In this document: piece by piece, positions 7,111 to 16,511 of the stretch
How positions within the stretch are numbered: position 1 is the first letter of the stretch
Layout of the letters: every line of letters begins with the position of its first letter
Position numbers and translations under genes: made by a program
Notes under the pieces: model-generated
Database searches by the model: none
What the model was told of the DNA's origin: nothing
The model's input: only the letters and a program-made list of their open reading frames with translations
DNA from: GCA-2688775 sp964524225
Lineage (GTDB): Archaea; Nanobdellota; Nanobdellia; Woesearchaeales; GW2011-AR4
DNA: 29,985 nucleotides
Assembly: GCA_964524225.1 (NCBI GenBank)
Contig: CAZGEW010000005.1
Location: 1-29,985, forward strand
Reading direction: 5' to 3'

Positions 7111-10100
7111 ATGTCCATCATAAATAGGAAATCGGTTATCATGCTCATAGTAGTGATATTTTTATCTACGAACTTATTTAATATCCCTTCTTCAATATTT
7201 AGATTACTCTATTTTCCTTTATGGGTTGTAGTTTATGCTATAGTACCTTTGGCATGGATATTATTGGTAATAAGTATGGTCAACCTAAAGAAGATTATTG
7301 TTTTTTTAAAAAAGTTATTGAGCAAGGCACTATTGTTTGCTAATAATATAATAGATTATGCTTTTATTGGACCAATCTTTTTGGTAAATGATTTTATAGC
7401 TACTCCAGTAGCTAAGTTATTGGCAAAGTTAAATAAGGCAAAATCAAAAATCCCGATATTAAATGATCTTACAATTTCTACACTGATTATTAGTGGGCTT
7501 ATCTTAACAGCAGTGTCTCCTATCTTAGTGCTTTTTAATAAATCTAATTTCGTAGAGCAATTCGCTACGGTTGGTTTTCTTTTGATTTTTGTTGGAACTA
7601 TATTAAGATTACCAAAATCTGACAAGAACTTCAGTTTTGTAAAAAGCAAAAAAAATAGTATATTGTTAGCTTCTATAATTGGAATTTTAATATTTGTATT
7701 TATAACTAGAAATCTATTAGGAAAGGAACTTGTCTATGGAGATGTATCGCATATAGCGAAAGAAACTTTGAAATTTAAAATAGAAAAATTTTTTTCTATT
7801 TGGGAGTCTTCTGCATTTGGAGCTAGCGGAATAAAATCATTCGGAGAAATTTTTACAGTGCTTTTCCTTATAGTCTCTAACTCAAATGGGGCTATATATT
7901 CTTTTATAAGCAAACTCTTGCCTATTCTATTGAGCTTTATCAGTATGTATTTTTTATTAAGCAAGCTTATAGAAAATTTTTATTTAAGACTTATAGGATC
8001 TATAATTTACATAATCAACCCTGTAACTTTAGCTATTTTTTCACTTGGTCACTCAATGTACATATTAGTACTTCTTCCATTTATGCTATACTACTTATTA
8101 TTACTTATTGAAGATACAAAATATAGGTACTTGATAATCTTCACATTGTTTTTTACTTTGGTATTTTATTTTTACCATACATTAATGCCAGCTATTGTTG
8201 TGTTTATGGCACTATTTTTGATTGCCTATTTAGCGAATAGTAATCTATTAAAAAATAAAGACATGTTAAGATTTTATGCTAAATCATTTTTGTTATTTTC
8301 TATAATCTTCTTTTTATTAAACCTACCGTACTTGTATTCTATGTTTAATGAAAGGAATACTATTCCAGATACTGTTTTGAAAGATTATCATTGGAATTAT
8401 GAGCAGGCTTTTGTCAAAAACATTATAAGATTGGCTGGAAACAAAGGAAGCGTACAGCAAGTTCTAGACTATAATAGCAATAAGTCATGGACACTTGTTG
8501 GATTCATTTTACCCATTATTGTATTTTATCCTCTAACAAGAAAAAAGATAGACCGATTGACTTATGCATTGATGTTCTCGGCTTTAGGACTAATTGCTAT
8601 AACGTTTATTTTGCATAATCACAAAATAGGCGACATTCTTTTTAATAAATTCTCCTATTTTGCTGCAATAAGAAATATGATAAAATTACAAATCCCATTG
8701 ATGTTTTCTTACTCACTACTAGCGTCAATATCTTTATCTCATATAGTCTCTCATAAAGTTTTAAGAAAAGCAAAATACGCTCCAGCTTTTTATTTAATAA
8801 TAGGTTTCTTGTATTTTTATTTAATTGTATATAATTGGCCATATTTAAGTGGTTACTTGGGATTGGACCAGTCAAAGACATTCACACCATTGGGGGTATT
8901 TGACCAAATTGATTATTGGATAAAAGAGCATGATAATGGTGTATTTAGGACGCTGATAGTACCATATTATCATGCAACAGAATTGCATTTGCAGAATTTA
9001 AACCCATATATCTATACTATAACATTCAATATGAATCCAGATTTAAAAAAGTACCTTAATTTTGTTGAGGGTAATTTTGATAAAACTTCAAACCTAAGTA
9101 ATCTTTTAGGTCCTTTAACTGTAAAGTATGTTGTAGTAAATAAAGTATGGACACCCACTGGTTTCCCTTTTATGTTTGGCAGTGCACATCCAGATAAGTT
9201 GAATGCTATCATGGGTAAGCAAAATGAATTTGAGCTAGTGTATAATAGTGAGAATTTTACAGTGTATAAGAATAAAAAATTTGTTCCATTAATACACGCT
9301 GTTAATAATATAGTTTATGCAAATAATATAGAATCAACAGAAAGCTATTTACAATTCATTACTTTTAATTCTACAGTTTTGATTAATGACAATGCTAAGC
9401 ATAAAAATAGAGGCATTAAGGTACCAATTGTACTTTCTGAAAATTTGGTGAATGAAGCATCTTTTGAAAGAAGCACATGGGAAGACAGATTTGAGGACTG
9501 TTGCATGGGTGAAAAAGGTATAAGGAATATATCAGTGTCGAAATCTACGCATAGCACAGATGGATTATATTCCTTAAATCTTACTGCAAGTAATCATTGT
9601 GCGTGTGTAAGCAAAAAAATCAATGAATTTAGCAATTCAGATTCGTATAAATTATCATTTGACTATAAGTATATATCCGGAGAGAATGCCTCTTATTGCA
9701 TATGGTTTAATGGGTGCCAAAAATGTAAACAAAAGTTAAACTTGAGTGATTCTAACAATTGGGTTAGATATGAAACAATATTTGATGGTGAGCAATGTAC
9801 CACTGATGCATATTTATATCTTTATTCAAACTCCTACGGCGAAGGCGTAACAACAAACTTATACGACAATGTCAAAGTAGAGAAAATAGTTCGTATGACA
9901 TATAAGATAGGCAATTCTTTGCCAATTATAAAATTCAATAAATTATCACCATCAAAATATGAGGTTGATGTTAAAAATGCAAATAGTCCTTTTGTTTTAG
10001 TATTCTCAGAGGCTTACCATCCAAAATGGGCAGCATACCTAAATGGTGAGTTGATTAACGAAGACAATCACATAATATCAAATGGTTATTCAAATGGCTG

Positions 10101-10239
10101 GTTTATTGATAAACAAGGTACATACAGAATTATTATTAAATATAAGCCACAAACTCCATATTTAGCAAGCTTAGTAGTATCCGTATTAGTATTTATATTG
10201 TTAATAGTCTTTTTGTTTAACGGGAAATTTAAAAAATGA
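7111..10239 (+). CDS. giant GT-C-like membrane protein with Cys-rich jelly-roll domain
   Basis: A 1042-residue protein. The first 200 residues add about six hydrophobic segments not found in its relatives. Next come the GT-C-like core with VYGDVSH (D211, candidate catalytic loop acid), the IYIINPVTLAIF membrane motif, and further helices up to about residue 590. The extracytoplasmic part has a YfhO-like region. It is followed at about 778-925 by a carbohydrate-binding-module-like jelly roll with EDCC (795-798), CACVS (830-834) and a YCIW...C motif. A second beta-sandwich (VLVFSEAYHPKWAAYLNG) and a final membrane helix near the C-terminus follow. It probably glycosylates or modifies a surface glycan using a polyprenyl-linked sugar. 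It is a single transcription unit convergent with the glycan operon. It is a paralogue of 12485-15442. Confidence 0.72.
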   Translation: MSIINRKSVIMLIVVIFLSTNLFNIPSSIFRLLYFPLWVVVYAIVPLAWILLVISMVNLKKIIVFLKKLLSKALLFANNIIDYAFIGPIFLVNDFIATPVAKLLAKLNKAKSKIPILNDLTISTLIISGLILTAVSPILVLFNKSNFVEQFATVGFLLIFVGTILRLPKSDKNFSFVKSKKNSILLASIIGILIFVFITRNLLGKELVYGDVSHIAKETLKFKIEKFFSIWESSAFGASGIKSFGEIFTVLFLIVSNSNGAIYSFISKLLPILLSFISMYFLLSKLIENFYLRLIGSIIYIINPVTLAIFSLGHSMYILVLLPFMLYYLLLLIEDTKYRYLIIFTLFFTLVFYFYHTLMPAIVVFMALFLIAYLANSNLLKNKDMLRFYAKSFLLFSIIFFLLNLPYLYSMFNERNTIPDTVLKDYHWNYEQAFVKNIIRLAGNKGSVQQVLDYNSNKSWTLVGFILPIIVFYPLTRKKIDRLTYALMFSALGLIAITFILHNHKIGDILFNKFSYFAAIRNMIKLQIPLMFSYSLLASISLSHIVSHKVLRKAKYAPAFYLIIGFLYFYLIVYNWPYLSGYLGLDQSKTFTPLGVFDQIDYWIKEHDNGVFRTLIVPYYHATELHLQNLNPYIYTITFNMNPDLKKYLNFVEGNFDKTSNLSNLLGPLTVKYVVVNKVWTPTGFPFMFGSAHPDKLNAIMGKQNEFELVYNSENFTVYKNKKFVPLIHAVNNIVYANNIESTESYLQFITFNSTVLINDNAKHKNRGIKVPIVLSENLVNEASFERSTWEDRFEDCCMGEKGIRNISVSKSTHSTDGLYSLNLTASNHCACVSKKINEFSNSDSYKLSFDYKYISGENASYCIWFNGCQKCKQKLNLSDSNNWVRYETIFDGEQCTTDAYLYLYSNSYGEGVTTNLYDNVKVEKIVRMTYKIGNSLPIIKFNKLSPSKYEVDVKNANSPFVLVFSEAYHPKWAAYLNGELINEDNHIISNGYSNGWFIDKQGTYRIIIKYKPQTPYLASLVVSVLVFILLIVFLFNGKFKK

Positions 10240-10269
10240 TTTTTCTTCAAAATTCATTTTTAAATTTCC
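10223..10269. terminator. shared hairpin between convergent genes
   Basis: A 16-bp stem with one bulged A (left arm 10223-10239, right arm 10254-10269) spans the stop codon of the plus-strand membrane protein and the last codons of the minus-strand methyltransferase. A T-rich stretch lies in the loop. This is a likely two-way transcription end for both units. Confidence 0.6.
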
Positions 10270-10985
10270 TTTGATTTCTCACAACATACTAACACATTTC
10301 TTGATAATAAAGTTACTGGAAATATACTATTCATAATATCTTCTAAAATATTTAAAAATTTCAAAATCACCTTATTATTAACATTAGCATATAGCGGAAA
10401 TGGCAATCTTGCTCCTGCTTTAATAGATATTATGTCAAAACCAGCATTTTTAAGTATTGTTTCGACTTCTTTATATTTAAATAAAAAATAATTAGCGTTC
10501 TTAAGACCAAAATACGCTATAGAGTATGAGTTAGCAATGTCAAAAATGAAAAAACCACCTGGTTTTAATATTCTTAAAATTTCTTTAATAGTAAGTTGCC
10601 AATTAGGAATATACTTTAAAACCCGCATACAAATAATTGCATTAAATGATGAATCTTGGAAAGGTAGCTTCTTGTTGGCGTCAACAATAAAAAAACTTAT
10701 TTTTTTATTTTTCAATTTTTTTTTAGCTGCCTTAATCATTTTTCCAGATATATCGATTCCTTTTACTAAATAACCTTTATTAAGTAAAATTCTAGAATTC
10801 CTACCAGTTCCGATACCTATATCCAGTGCTTTTTTATTTTTTCCATTAGGTAAGTTTTTTTTAATAAAATCTGTTTCAATTTTACTAAGGTAATTGAGTC
10901 CTTTACTTTGATTAAATGCTAATTTATCGTAATTGTCCGAGAATTTGTCAAAGAATGCCTTTACTTCTTTCATTTTAAATTCCAT
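10260..10985 (-). CDS. class I SAM-dependent methyltransferase
   Basis: The 241-residue protein has a Rossmann-fold methyltransferase core: motif I ALDIGIGTGRNS (53-64), the acidic motif II GIDIS (76-80), IVDANKKLPFQDSSFNAIIC as motifs III/IV, and LKPGGFFIFD as post-motif. This is the UbiE/Methyltransf_11 group. As the last gene of the glycan operon it probably methylates a sugar or a lipid-linked glycan, but the substrate cannot be read from sequence. The start at 10985 overlaps the GT4 stop by 11 bases. A second ATG at 10973 lies just past that stop and is equally possible. A bidirectional terminator follows. Confidence 0.85.
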   Translation of the reverse strand: MEFKMKEVKAFFDKFSDNYDKLAFNQSKGLNYLSKIETDFIKKNLPNGKNKKALDIGIGTGRNSRILLNKGYLVKGIDISGKMIKAAKKKLKNKKISFFIVDANKKLPFQDSSFNAIICMRVLKYIPNWQLTIKEILRILKPGGFFIFDIANSYSIAYFGLKNANYFLFKYKEVETILKNAGFDIISIKAGARLPFPLYANVNNKVILKFLNILEDIMNSIFPVTLLSRNVLVCCEKSKEI

Positions 10986-12141
10986 TATAAATTTTTAATA
11001 TTTTTTTTGTTACAATATCCCAATCAAAACTTCTAACAGAATTCTGAGCATTCTTACCTATTTTTCTAGCTAAATCTTGGTCGGATAAAATTCTAATAAT
11101 TGCATCAGTTAGTTGCATTTTGTTTTTTGGAGGAACCAATAGCCCATTATGTTCATTTTTAATTATTTCTGGTATTGCTCCTATATGAGTAGTGACTATA
11201 GGTTTACCTGCAGCCATTGCCTCTAATAAAACAAAAGGATACTCTGGTAACTCTAAGCCGAATCTATAGGGTAGCACAACAATATCAGATAGCCAATAAA
11301 ACTCTTCCGGATTTTGTACATATTTAACAATTACCTTGGTTTTTAATTTAGATTCATAATTTTTGACTAAATTAAGAATAAGATTAATTGGAGAATTAGG
11401 CATTTTATTTAATACTAATAACAGCTTGACATGCTTAACTTTTTGACTTACCTTGCTTGCCACTTCTATTAAATCATCTATACCTCGATTCAGGTAAGAA
11501 TGACCAAGATACAAAATAATTTTATCTTCCTTTTTATACCCTAACTTAGACTTCAATATTTGTACCCTATTTGCATCATAATTTGAGTATCTCACAAAGT
11601 TTACCCCATGAAGTATCTGTAAAACCTTTTTTTTATTTATTATAGTACTATAAAATTTCTTAAACCTTGAACTTGGCACAATCAAGTTATCACACTCTGA
11701 TAGTTTATTTCTTATAATAAAATTAGGAATCATGTTAGTAATTATTGGGTTTAAATAAGATATTAATCTTTTATCGTAGATATAATCTGTAGCTTTTAAT
11801 GTTAGTGTATCTTTTGTATGCACCTTTGCTGTGTATAAGCTTAATATAAGTTTACTTTTAGAATTGATTCCATTTAAAAAATGATACGCTCCCAGTAGAC
11901 TCCCATAAAAATGCAGAATTTGTGCATCTTCCTCACTAGCGCTTCTTATTATGTTATCTACATATTTAAGTATAATATTGTCATCAAGTTTTACGCAACC
12001 AGCATAATTCATTTCCTTATTTGATATAATTGTTACTTTATAATTAAGTTTAGCTAATCTTTTCGATATTTCATATACTGTACTTGGCAACAATGTTAAT
12101 TTATCATACCAAAAATGCCTTACGACCATACATATATTCAT
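10975..12141 (-). CDS. family 4 glycosyltransferase (GT-B)
   Basis: This 388-residue protein begins with the GT-B N-terminal domain (MNICMVVRHFWYD, then VYEISKRLAKLNYKVTIIS). The C-terminal donor domain has ILYLGHSYLNRGIDDLIE and the retaining-enzyme E-x7-E region LPEYPFVLLEAMAAGKPIV, followed by GAIPEIIKNEHNGLLVPP. It transfers a sugar from a nucleotide donor, probably on the cytoplasmic face, to a lipid-linked glycan. It lies three bases after the small membrane protein and overlaps the methyltransferase, so it is part of the operon. The sugar is not predictable. Confidence 0.9.
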   Translation of the reverse strand: MNICMVVRHFWYDKLTLLPSTVYEISKRLAKLNYKVTIISNKEMNYAGCVKLDDNIILKYVDNIIRSASEEDAQILHFYGSLLGAYHFLNGINSKSKLILSLYTAKVHTKDTLTLKATDYIYDKRLISYLNPIITNMIPNFIIRNKLSECDNLIVPSSRFKKFYSTIINKKKVLQILHGVNFVRYSNYDANRVQILKSKLGYKKEDKIILYLGHSYLNRGIDDLIEVASKVSQKVKHVKLLLVLNKMPNSPINLILNLVKNYESKLKTKVIVKYVQNPEEFYWLSDIVVLPYRFGLELPEYPFVLLEAMAAGKPIVTTHIGAIPEIIKNEHNGLLVPPKNKMQLTDAIIRILSDQDLARKIGKNAQNSVRSFDWDIVTKKILKIYNGI

Positions 12142-12144
12142 TTT

Positions 12145-12480
12145 CTACTTTATTACCTCTATTTTATTCTCACTAAAAAATTTAATTATATAGGATAATA
12201 CACCTACAAAAAATAGATAAAATGCACTATTTGCTGCAAGTTCTGCAAGATGGTCCATTCTTACTATTAATAGTAAAGGAAGAGTTACTAGCAATGAAAT
12301 CCCCCCTGCAATTGGCTCTCTTGCGTCACGCTTCATGAGCAAAATATAAATGAAGTACCAAATGTAAAAAAATATGTCAATATACTCTGGAAGGTACATA
12401 ACGAAAGGTACAAATAGACCAATAAGTAATATTAATATGCTTATCTTTCTGCTTTGATAATCAGACGCTTCTTTTAGCAT
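12145..12480 (-). CDS. small multi-pass membrane protein, 111 aa
   Basis: Three to four hydrophobic helices (about 13-30, 34-48, 58-74 and 83-101) with short charged turns such as KRDAREP and a Lys-rich C-terminus. I know no family for it. Its place between a GT-C-like membrane protein (four bases upstream) and a GT4 gene (three bases downstream) suggests an accessory role in glycan assembly or export. Confidence 0.65.
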   Translation of the reverse strand: MLKEASDYQSRKISILILLIGLFVPFVMYLPEYIDIFFYIWYFIYILLMKRDAREPIAGGISLLVTLPLLLIVRMDHLAELAANSAFYLFFVGVLSYIIKFFSENKIEVIK

Positions 12481-12484
12481 TTTA

Positions 12485-15442
12485 TTATAAAAAATTCAAT
12501 TGATTTTTTTCCTTATATTTTTTGTTATATATCAGATAAGTCATGCACAAAATGAATATTGTTCCTGAAACAATCAAGCCAAGATAAAAGTGGGATTGTG
12601 GTTTGTAGTACAGAGTTATGTTATAAGCTCCAGTTTTATTTATATGCCATGAATTTGCATAGTAATTAGTCTTGAAGTGGTAATCCTCGCTTACTGAGTC
12701 TTTGTACAATGAATCAAACCAGCTTATAGTTTCACTAGTATTGCTTAAATAAGCCTTCCAATTTGGGTTGTATGATTCTAAAAAGATCAAGAAATATGGT
12801 TGCGTTGCATTCTTAATTTTAACTTCATATCTTACAGGACTCAATTTTTCAAATTCTACTTGAGGCTTGTATGCTGTAAGATTAGGCTCGTACTTTATTT
12901 TATATAGTCTTACATTATCATAAATATTGGTAATATTCTTTCCATCAAAGTTCGCATAAAAGAATAAAGAGACTGATGTAGAATTATCTGCAAAATTTGG
13001 AAATAAATCAATTTGCTCATTCCATTTTTTTACGGGGTTGAAAATTTCATGGGATCTACATTTTTCAGTGGATTGTTCCCAAACACAATATTTAGGATTA
13101 TCCCCTTTATAGTTGAATTTTAAGATATACAAGCTATCTCTTTCAAAGTTTTTAACTCTTTGTGATACACAAGCACACTGGAAATGTGACGTTAAGTTTA
13201 AAGAGTAAGCACCATCATAAGCATCTCTTGAGAGCGATGCATAAACTTTGGAAGCATTTGGATCACTATTACAGCAATCCTCAACCTTAGCCATCCAAAA
13301 GCCTTTTTCAAAGGAAGAATCATTAAGAGCATCTAAAAGCACTTTGTTATGACTTTGGAAACCTTCTAAAAGAATAAGCTTAGTAAGCTTCTTTTCGCTG
13401 ATACTATCCATAACAAAAAATGTCATATCCTTTAGACTAAGGTTCTCTTGTCCTAATTTTTTAATGGAATCTGAGTAATTTTTTGTAATAATGGCATTAT
13501 CAGTTGCGTAAATATGCTCAACAAATGCCTCATCACTAAGTTTATATATATCCAACTCTCCAAATTTTTTATCTAGATTAATTAAACTGTTATTACTTAA
13601 ATAATCCCTTATAGTTTGTGGAGGTATAATATGCCTATTGCTAAAATTCCACCAGATGTCATTCCTTTGTAGGATATATTTTACATTCATCACCTTGATC
13701 AATTGTACAAAAGCTTTATTGCTGTTGTTACTTGCATTGCTATAACTTGCATTCTTGTTCAATAAAAAGCTTTCATTGCTGTTATTGGAAAAACTTTTAT
13801 TACTGTTATTTACTATTACTCTGCTGTCCATTACAACTTTATAAACCTCACTTATAATCTCTTTATAATTTGGATTGATTAAATAATCATCGCTGACTTG
13901 TAGAGTTGGCTTTTGAATTAAGTCAGATGCAAGTGTATCTACCCCATAATAACCCCATTTATAAGGAACCAAATAAAAATCGTTATTAGGCATTACTAGC
14001 ACTCTAAAATCACCTGTTTGATTTGATAGCCAACTAGTCGCATTACGCCAATAAGATGGAATAACAACATAAGATGAAAATGGAAAATCCTTTGTATTGT
14101 CTTTAATAACCTCGCCTGTAATAAATGGGAATGTCGATGCAATAAATATTAACGGTAATATTACAGCAAATAAATATGGGATTCTATTTTTACCTATTAT
14201 TTTGTGTGTCTTTCTAGAGCTGTTTAGTTTATTAATAGCTTCAATAACCCCTGAGCATATCAGCAATGCTAAAAAAATAACAATAATTAATTCAAATTTC
14301 CCATAAGCTGTTCTAAATACATAGAAAAATGGAATGTGATTGTACAAAAATAGATTTATGGACTCTAAAGGTGGGTGAATCCCTTTTGAAAGGAAGAATG
14401 ATACCAAGACACATATAGCCAAATAATAATCAAATATTTTTTTACTTAAAAGTAAACTAATGAATGCTATAACTACAGGAATAAATACTAAGATAAGTAG
14501 TATAGGATTTGAATATTTGAAGACATATGTGTGATATTCAGGATACCATCCCCATGTACCATTAAGCCAAAAAAGATTTAAAAAACTAGACCTTACATGA
14601 GTCCAAGACCATTCAGTGACATCAGTTGGTGTGCCTTCAATTAAAGAGTTTGAAAGCATTGGCTGAAAATAATTGTAAAATATTGAGATAACCCACCACA
14701 TATTTATTAAGAAGACTACAATAATTAATATTATGCTATATTTAATTAAACCCTTTCTTGTTTGTTTTTCAAAAATGAAGTAATAAAGGAAAATCAAAAA
14801 AACAGCAACCATATCAACAACCAAGATTCCAAGATTTCTCGTAGCAAATGAGAAAAGAATTGTCGATATAATACTAAAATATGCTATATTTTTATATGGC
14901 TTTTGGTTATTCTTTATATCCTTAACAATTTTTACGCATATTGCCAAAAGCAATGGCAAAAACACATAAGACCATTTTATAGCGTAATTTTCATTTGATA
15001 ACATTATAAAAAAGTTAAACATATAGAACACAGCTGCAATAAATGAGCCAATTCTTAATACGGATGAGTCACGCTCTTCATATATAATAGATATTAGATA
15101 ATAAATTGATAATCCTGCTCCAACAAAATAAAATATGTTGATTAATGCTTGAATAAAGCCTACAGAAAAGCCAAGCAATAACAAAAAATACCAAATTGAT
15201 TCAAGCATTAAGTACTGTTGGAAGTCTGAAGTCACTCCAGCATTTTTTGTACCCCATAAAAACATATGCTTATAAAATACATCTTTACCTATTAAAAGCG
15301 GAAATACATCACCACCAGCAACCATAAAAGACGGCTTATACCATATTAATGGAACTAAACCTAATAAGATTATTGAAATAATAAATACCACATTCAATTT
15401 TTTTTGATTATTTTTTTGGCTATTCTCTTTATTATTTACCAT
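12485..15442 (-). CDS. giant GT-C-like membrane protein with Cys-rich jelly-roll domain
   Basis: The 985-residue protein has an N-terminal Asn/Lys-rich cytoplasmic tail, a helix (about 18-36), an outer loop with VAGGDVFPLL (D45, GT-C-like acid) and about a dozen membrane helices up to residue 430. An extracytoplasmic region follows, with an Asn/Ser-rich low-complexity insert. The jelly-roll domain has EDCC and CACVS (about 36 residues later) and YCVWEQSTEKC, matching the Cys pattern of 7111-10239. Next come a WKAYL beta-sandwich and a last helix near the C-terminus. The frame can open with a TTG at 15448, but the ATG at 15442 is the better start. It is embedded in the glycan operon, so it probably adds sugars to the lipid-linked glycan outside the membrane. 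It lacks the WWDYG motif of AglB oligosaccharyltransferase. Confidence 0.75.
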   Translation of the reverse strand: MVNNKENSQKNNQKKLNVVFIISIILLGLVPLIWYKPSFMVAGGDVFPLLIGKDVFYKHMFLWGTKNAGVTSDFQQYLMLESIWYFLLLLGFSVGFIQALINIFYFVGAGLSIYYLISIIYEERDSSVLRIGSFIAAVFYMFNFFIMLSNENYAIKWSYVFLPLLLAICVKIVKDIKNNQKPYKNIAYFSIISTILFSFATRNLGILVVDMVAVFLIFLYYFIFEKQTRKGLIKYSIILIIVVFLINMWWVISIFYNYFQPMLSNSLIEGTPTDVTEWSWTHVRSSFLNLFWLNGTWGWYPEYHTYVFKYSNPILLILVFIPVVIAFISLLLSKKIFDYYLAICVLVSFFLSKGIHPPLESINLFLYNHIPFFYVFRTAYGKFELIIVIFLALLICSGVIEAINKLNSSRKTHKIIGKNRIPYLFAVILPLIFIASTFPFITGEVIKDNTKDFPFSSYVVIPSYWRNATSWLSNQTGDFRVLVMPNNDFYLVPYKWGYYGVDTLASDLIQKPTLQVSDDYLINPNYKEIISEVYKVVMDSRVIVNNSNKSFSNNSNESFLLNKNASYSNASNNSNKAFVQLIKVMNVKYILQRNDIWWNFSNRHIIPPQTIRDYLSNNSLINLDKKFGELDIYKLSDEAFVEHIYATDNAIITKNYSDSIKKLGQENLSLKDMTFFVMDSISEKKLTKLILLEGFQSHNKVLLDALNDSSFEKGFWMAKVEDCCNSDPNASKVYASLSRDAYDGAYSLNLTSHFQCACVSQRVKNFERDSLYILKFNYKGDNPKYCVWEQSTEKCRSHEIFNPVKKWNEQIDLFPNFADNSTSVSLFFYANFDGKNITNIYDNVRLYKIKYEPNLTAYKPQVEFEKLSPVRYEVKIKNATQPYFLIFLESYNPNWKAYLSNTSETISWFDSLYKDSVSEDYHFKTNYYANSWHINKTGAYNITLYYKPQSHFYLGLIVSGTIFILCMTYLIYNKKYKEKNQLNFL
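12489..12510. repeat. short A6/T7 palindrome at a gene end
   Basis: A-run, then TCAATTGA with one extra T, then a T-run, covering the last codons and stop of the giant membrane protein. It resembles a truncated copy, lacking the inner stem, of the palindromes at 3773-3804 and 17340-17370. Confidence 0.35.
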
Positions 15443-15455
15443 TTTCAATTTTGCA

Positions 15456-16511
15456 TTACTTAATTACTGGCGTTCCTACTTTCAAAAAAATTTTAAGCTT
15501 TGCACTACCAAATATCATAGACCTCATTATCTGAAAATCAGAAACCTTTCTCAATTTTTGGACAGATTTATGCAATGCCCATGTATCATTTATATTTTGA
15601 AGGTTCCAGTAAATGGCTTTGATAAAAGGATTTGCTAGTTTAGGTATTAATATTAGGTAAGCTAACAACTCTAAAAACGATATAATAACAAATAAAGGAA
15701 CTACAAGCAATAAAGTAAAAGCAGAATAATTTTTGAGTAGCATTCTTAATGTATTTCTCTCGGCAAAATATCTCCTCTCGGTTGTTGTTACCGGCAATAA
15801 CCCAAAAGACCCAGTACCACCACCTACATGATATATGGAAATGTTTGGATTTATCATTATTTTATAACCGGCAATTTTCGCTCTCCAGCAAAGGTCTACT
15901 TCTTCTGCACAGCGAAAATACTTATTATCAAACATACCTATTTTTTTGAATAAATCAACCTTCACAATCATACAACATGCACTGACAAAAAATGTTTCAA
16001 AAGGTTTATTTAGGTTAGAAACCTCATTTATATTTTTACCTTCAAATTTAGTATAAGGATACCCAAACACATCACAATCACTTCCTATCTCTTGTATTTT
16101 GTGTCTTTTCGTTGTATCTAATACTTTTACTCCACAAATAACAGTTTTTTGGCTTAGACTCATTGTTTTTATCAAGTCATCAAATAATCTTTCTCCAAAA
16201 GCAGTATCATTATCTAAAAATAAAACATAAGATATTTTATTTTTTATAGCTAATTTTACTCCGATATTTTTTGCAATAGAAACTCCATGGTTTTTTCTTT
16301 TCCTAATTACATTTGCATCTGGCATTAACCTTTTAATTATATTAATTGATTTATCTTTTGAGCCATTATCAATAATCAAAAGTTTAAAATTTTTGAAAGT
16401 CTGTTTTTTTATTGATAATAAACAATCCTTAAGGGTTTTTTCTCCATTATAATTTATAATTATGACTAATAAAGATACAAATTTGTGTTTTGATAATATA
16501 TTCATTTTCAT
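15456..16511 (-). CDS. family 2 glycosyltransferase (rhamnosyltransferase-like)
   Basis: The 351-residue protein has a GT-A domain: VSLLVIIINYNGEKTLKDCL, LLIIDNGSKDKS, LFLDNDTAF as the DxD-like site, and a late acceptor-side block FDNKYFRCAEEVDLCWRAKIAGYKI. This is the WbbL/rhamnosyltransferase branch of GT2. A hydrophobic segment (about 263-290) may anchor it at the inner membrane face. Its ATG follows the stop of the upstream GT2 with no gap, so the genes are co-translated. A second ATG two codons later is possible. It probably adds one sugar of the repeat unit, but its sugar specificity is unknown. Confidence 0.88.
   Translation of the reverse strand: MKMNILSKHKFVSLLVIIINYNGEKTLKDCLLSIKKQTFKNFKLLIIDNGSKDKSINIIKRLMPDANVIRKRKNHGVSIAKNIGVKLAIKNKISYVLFLDNDTAFGERLFDDLIKTMSLSQKTVICGVKVLDTTKRHKIQEIGSDCDVFGYPYTKFEGKNINEVSNLNKPFETFFVSACCMIVKVDLFKKIGMFDNKYFRCAEEVDLCWRAKIAGYKIMINPNISIYHVGGGTGSFGLLPVTTTERRYFAERNTLRMLLKNYSAFTLLLVVPLFVIISFLELLAYLILIPKLANPFIKAIYWNLQNINDTWALHKSVQKLRKVSDFQIMRSMIFGSAKLKIFLKVGTPVIK

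Noticed and set aside
12485..15442. AglB/Stt3 oligosaccharyltransferase
   Set aside because: No WWDYG motif in this or the other two large membrane proteins. The domain order with YfhO-like and jelly-roll parts also differs.
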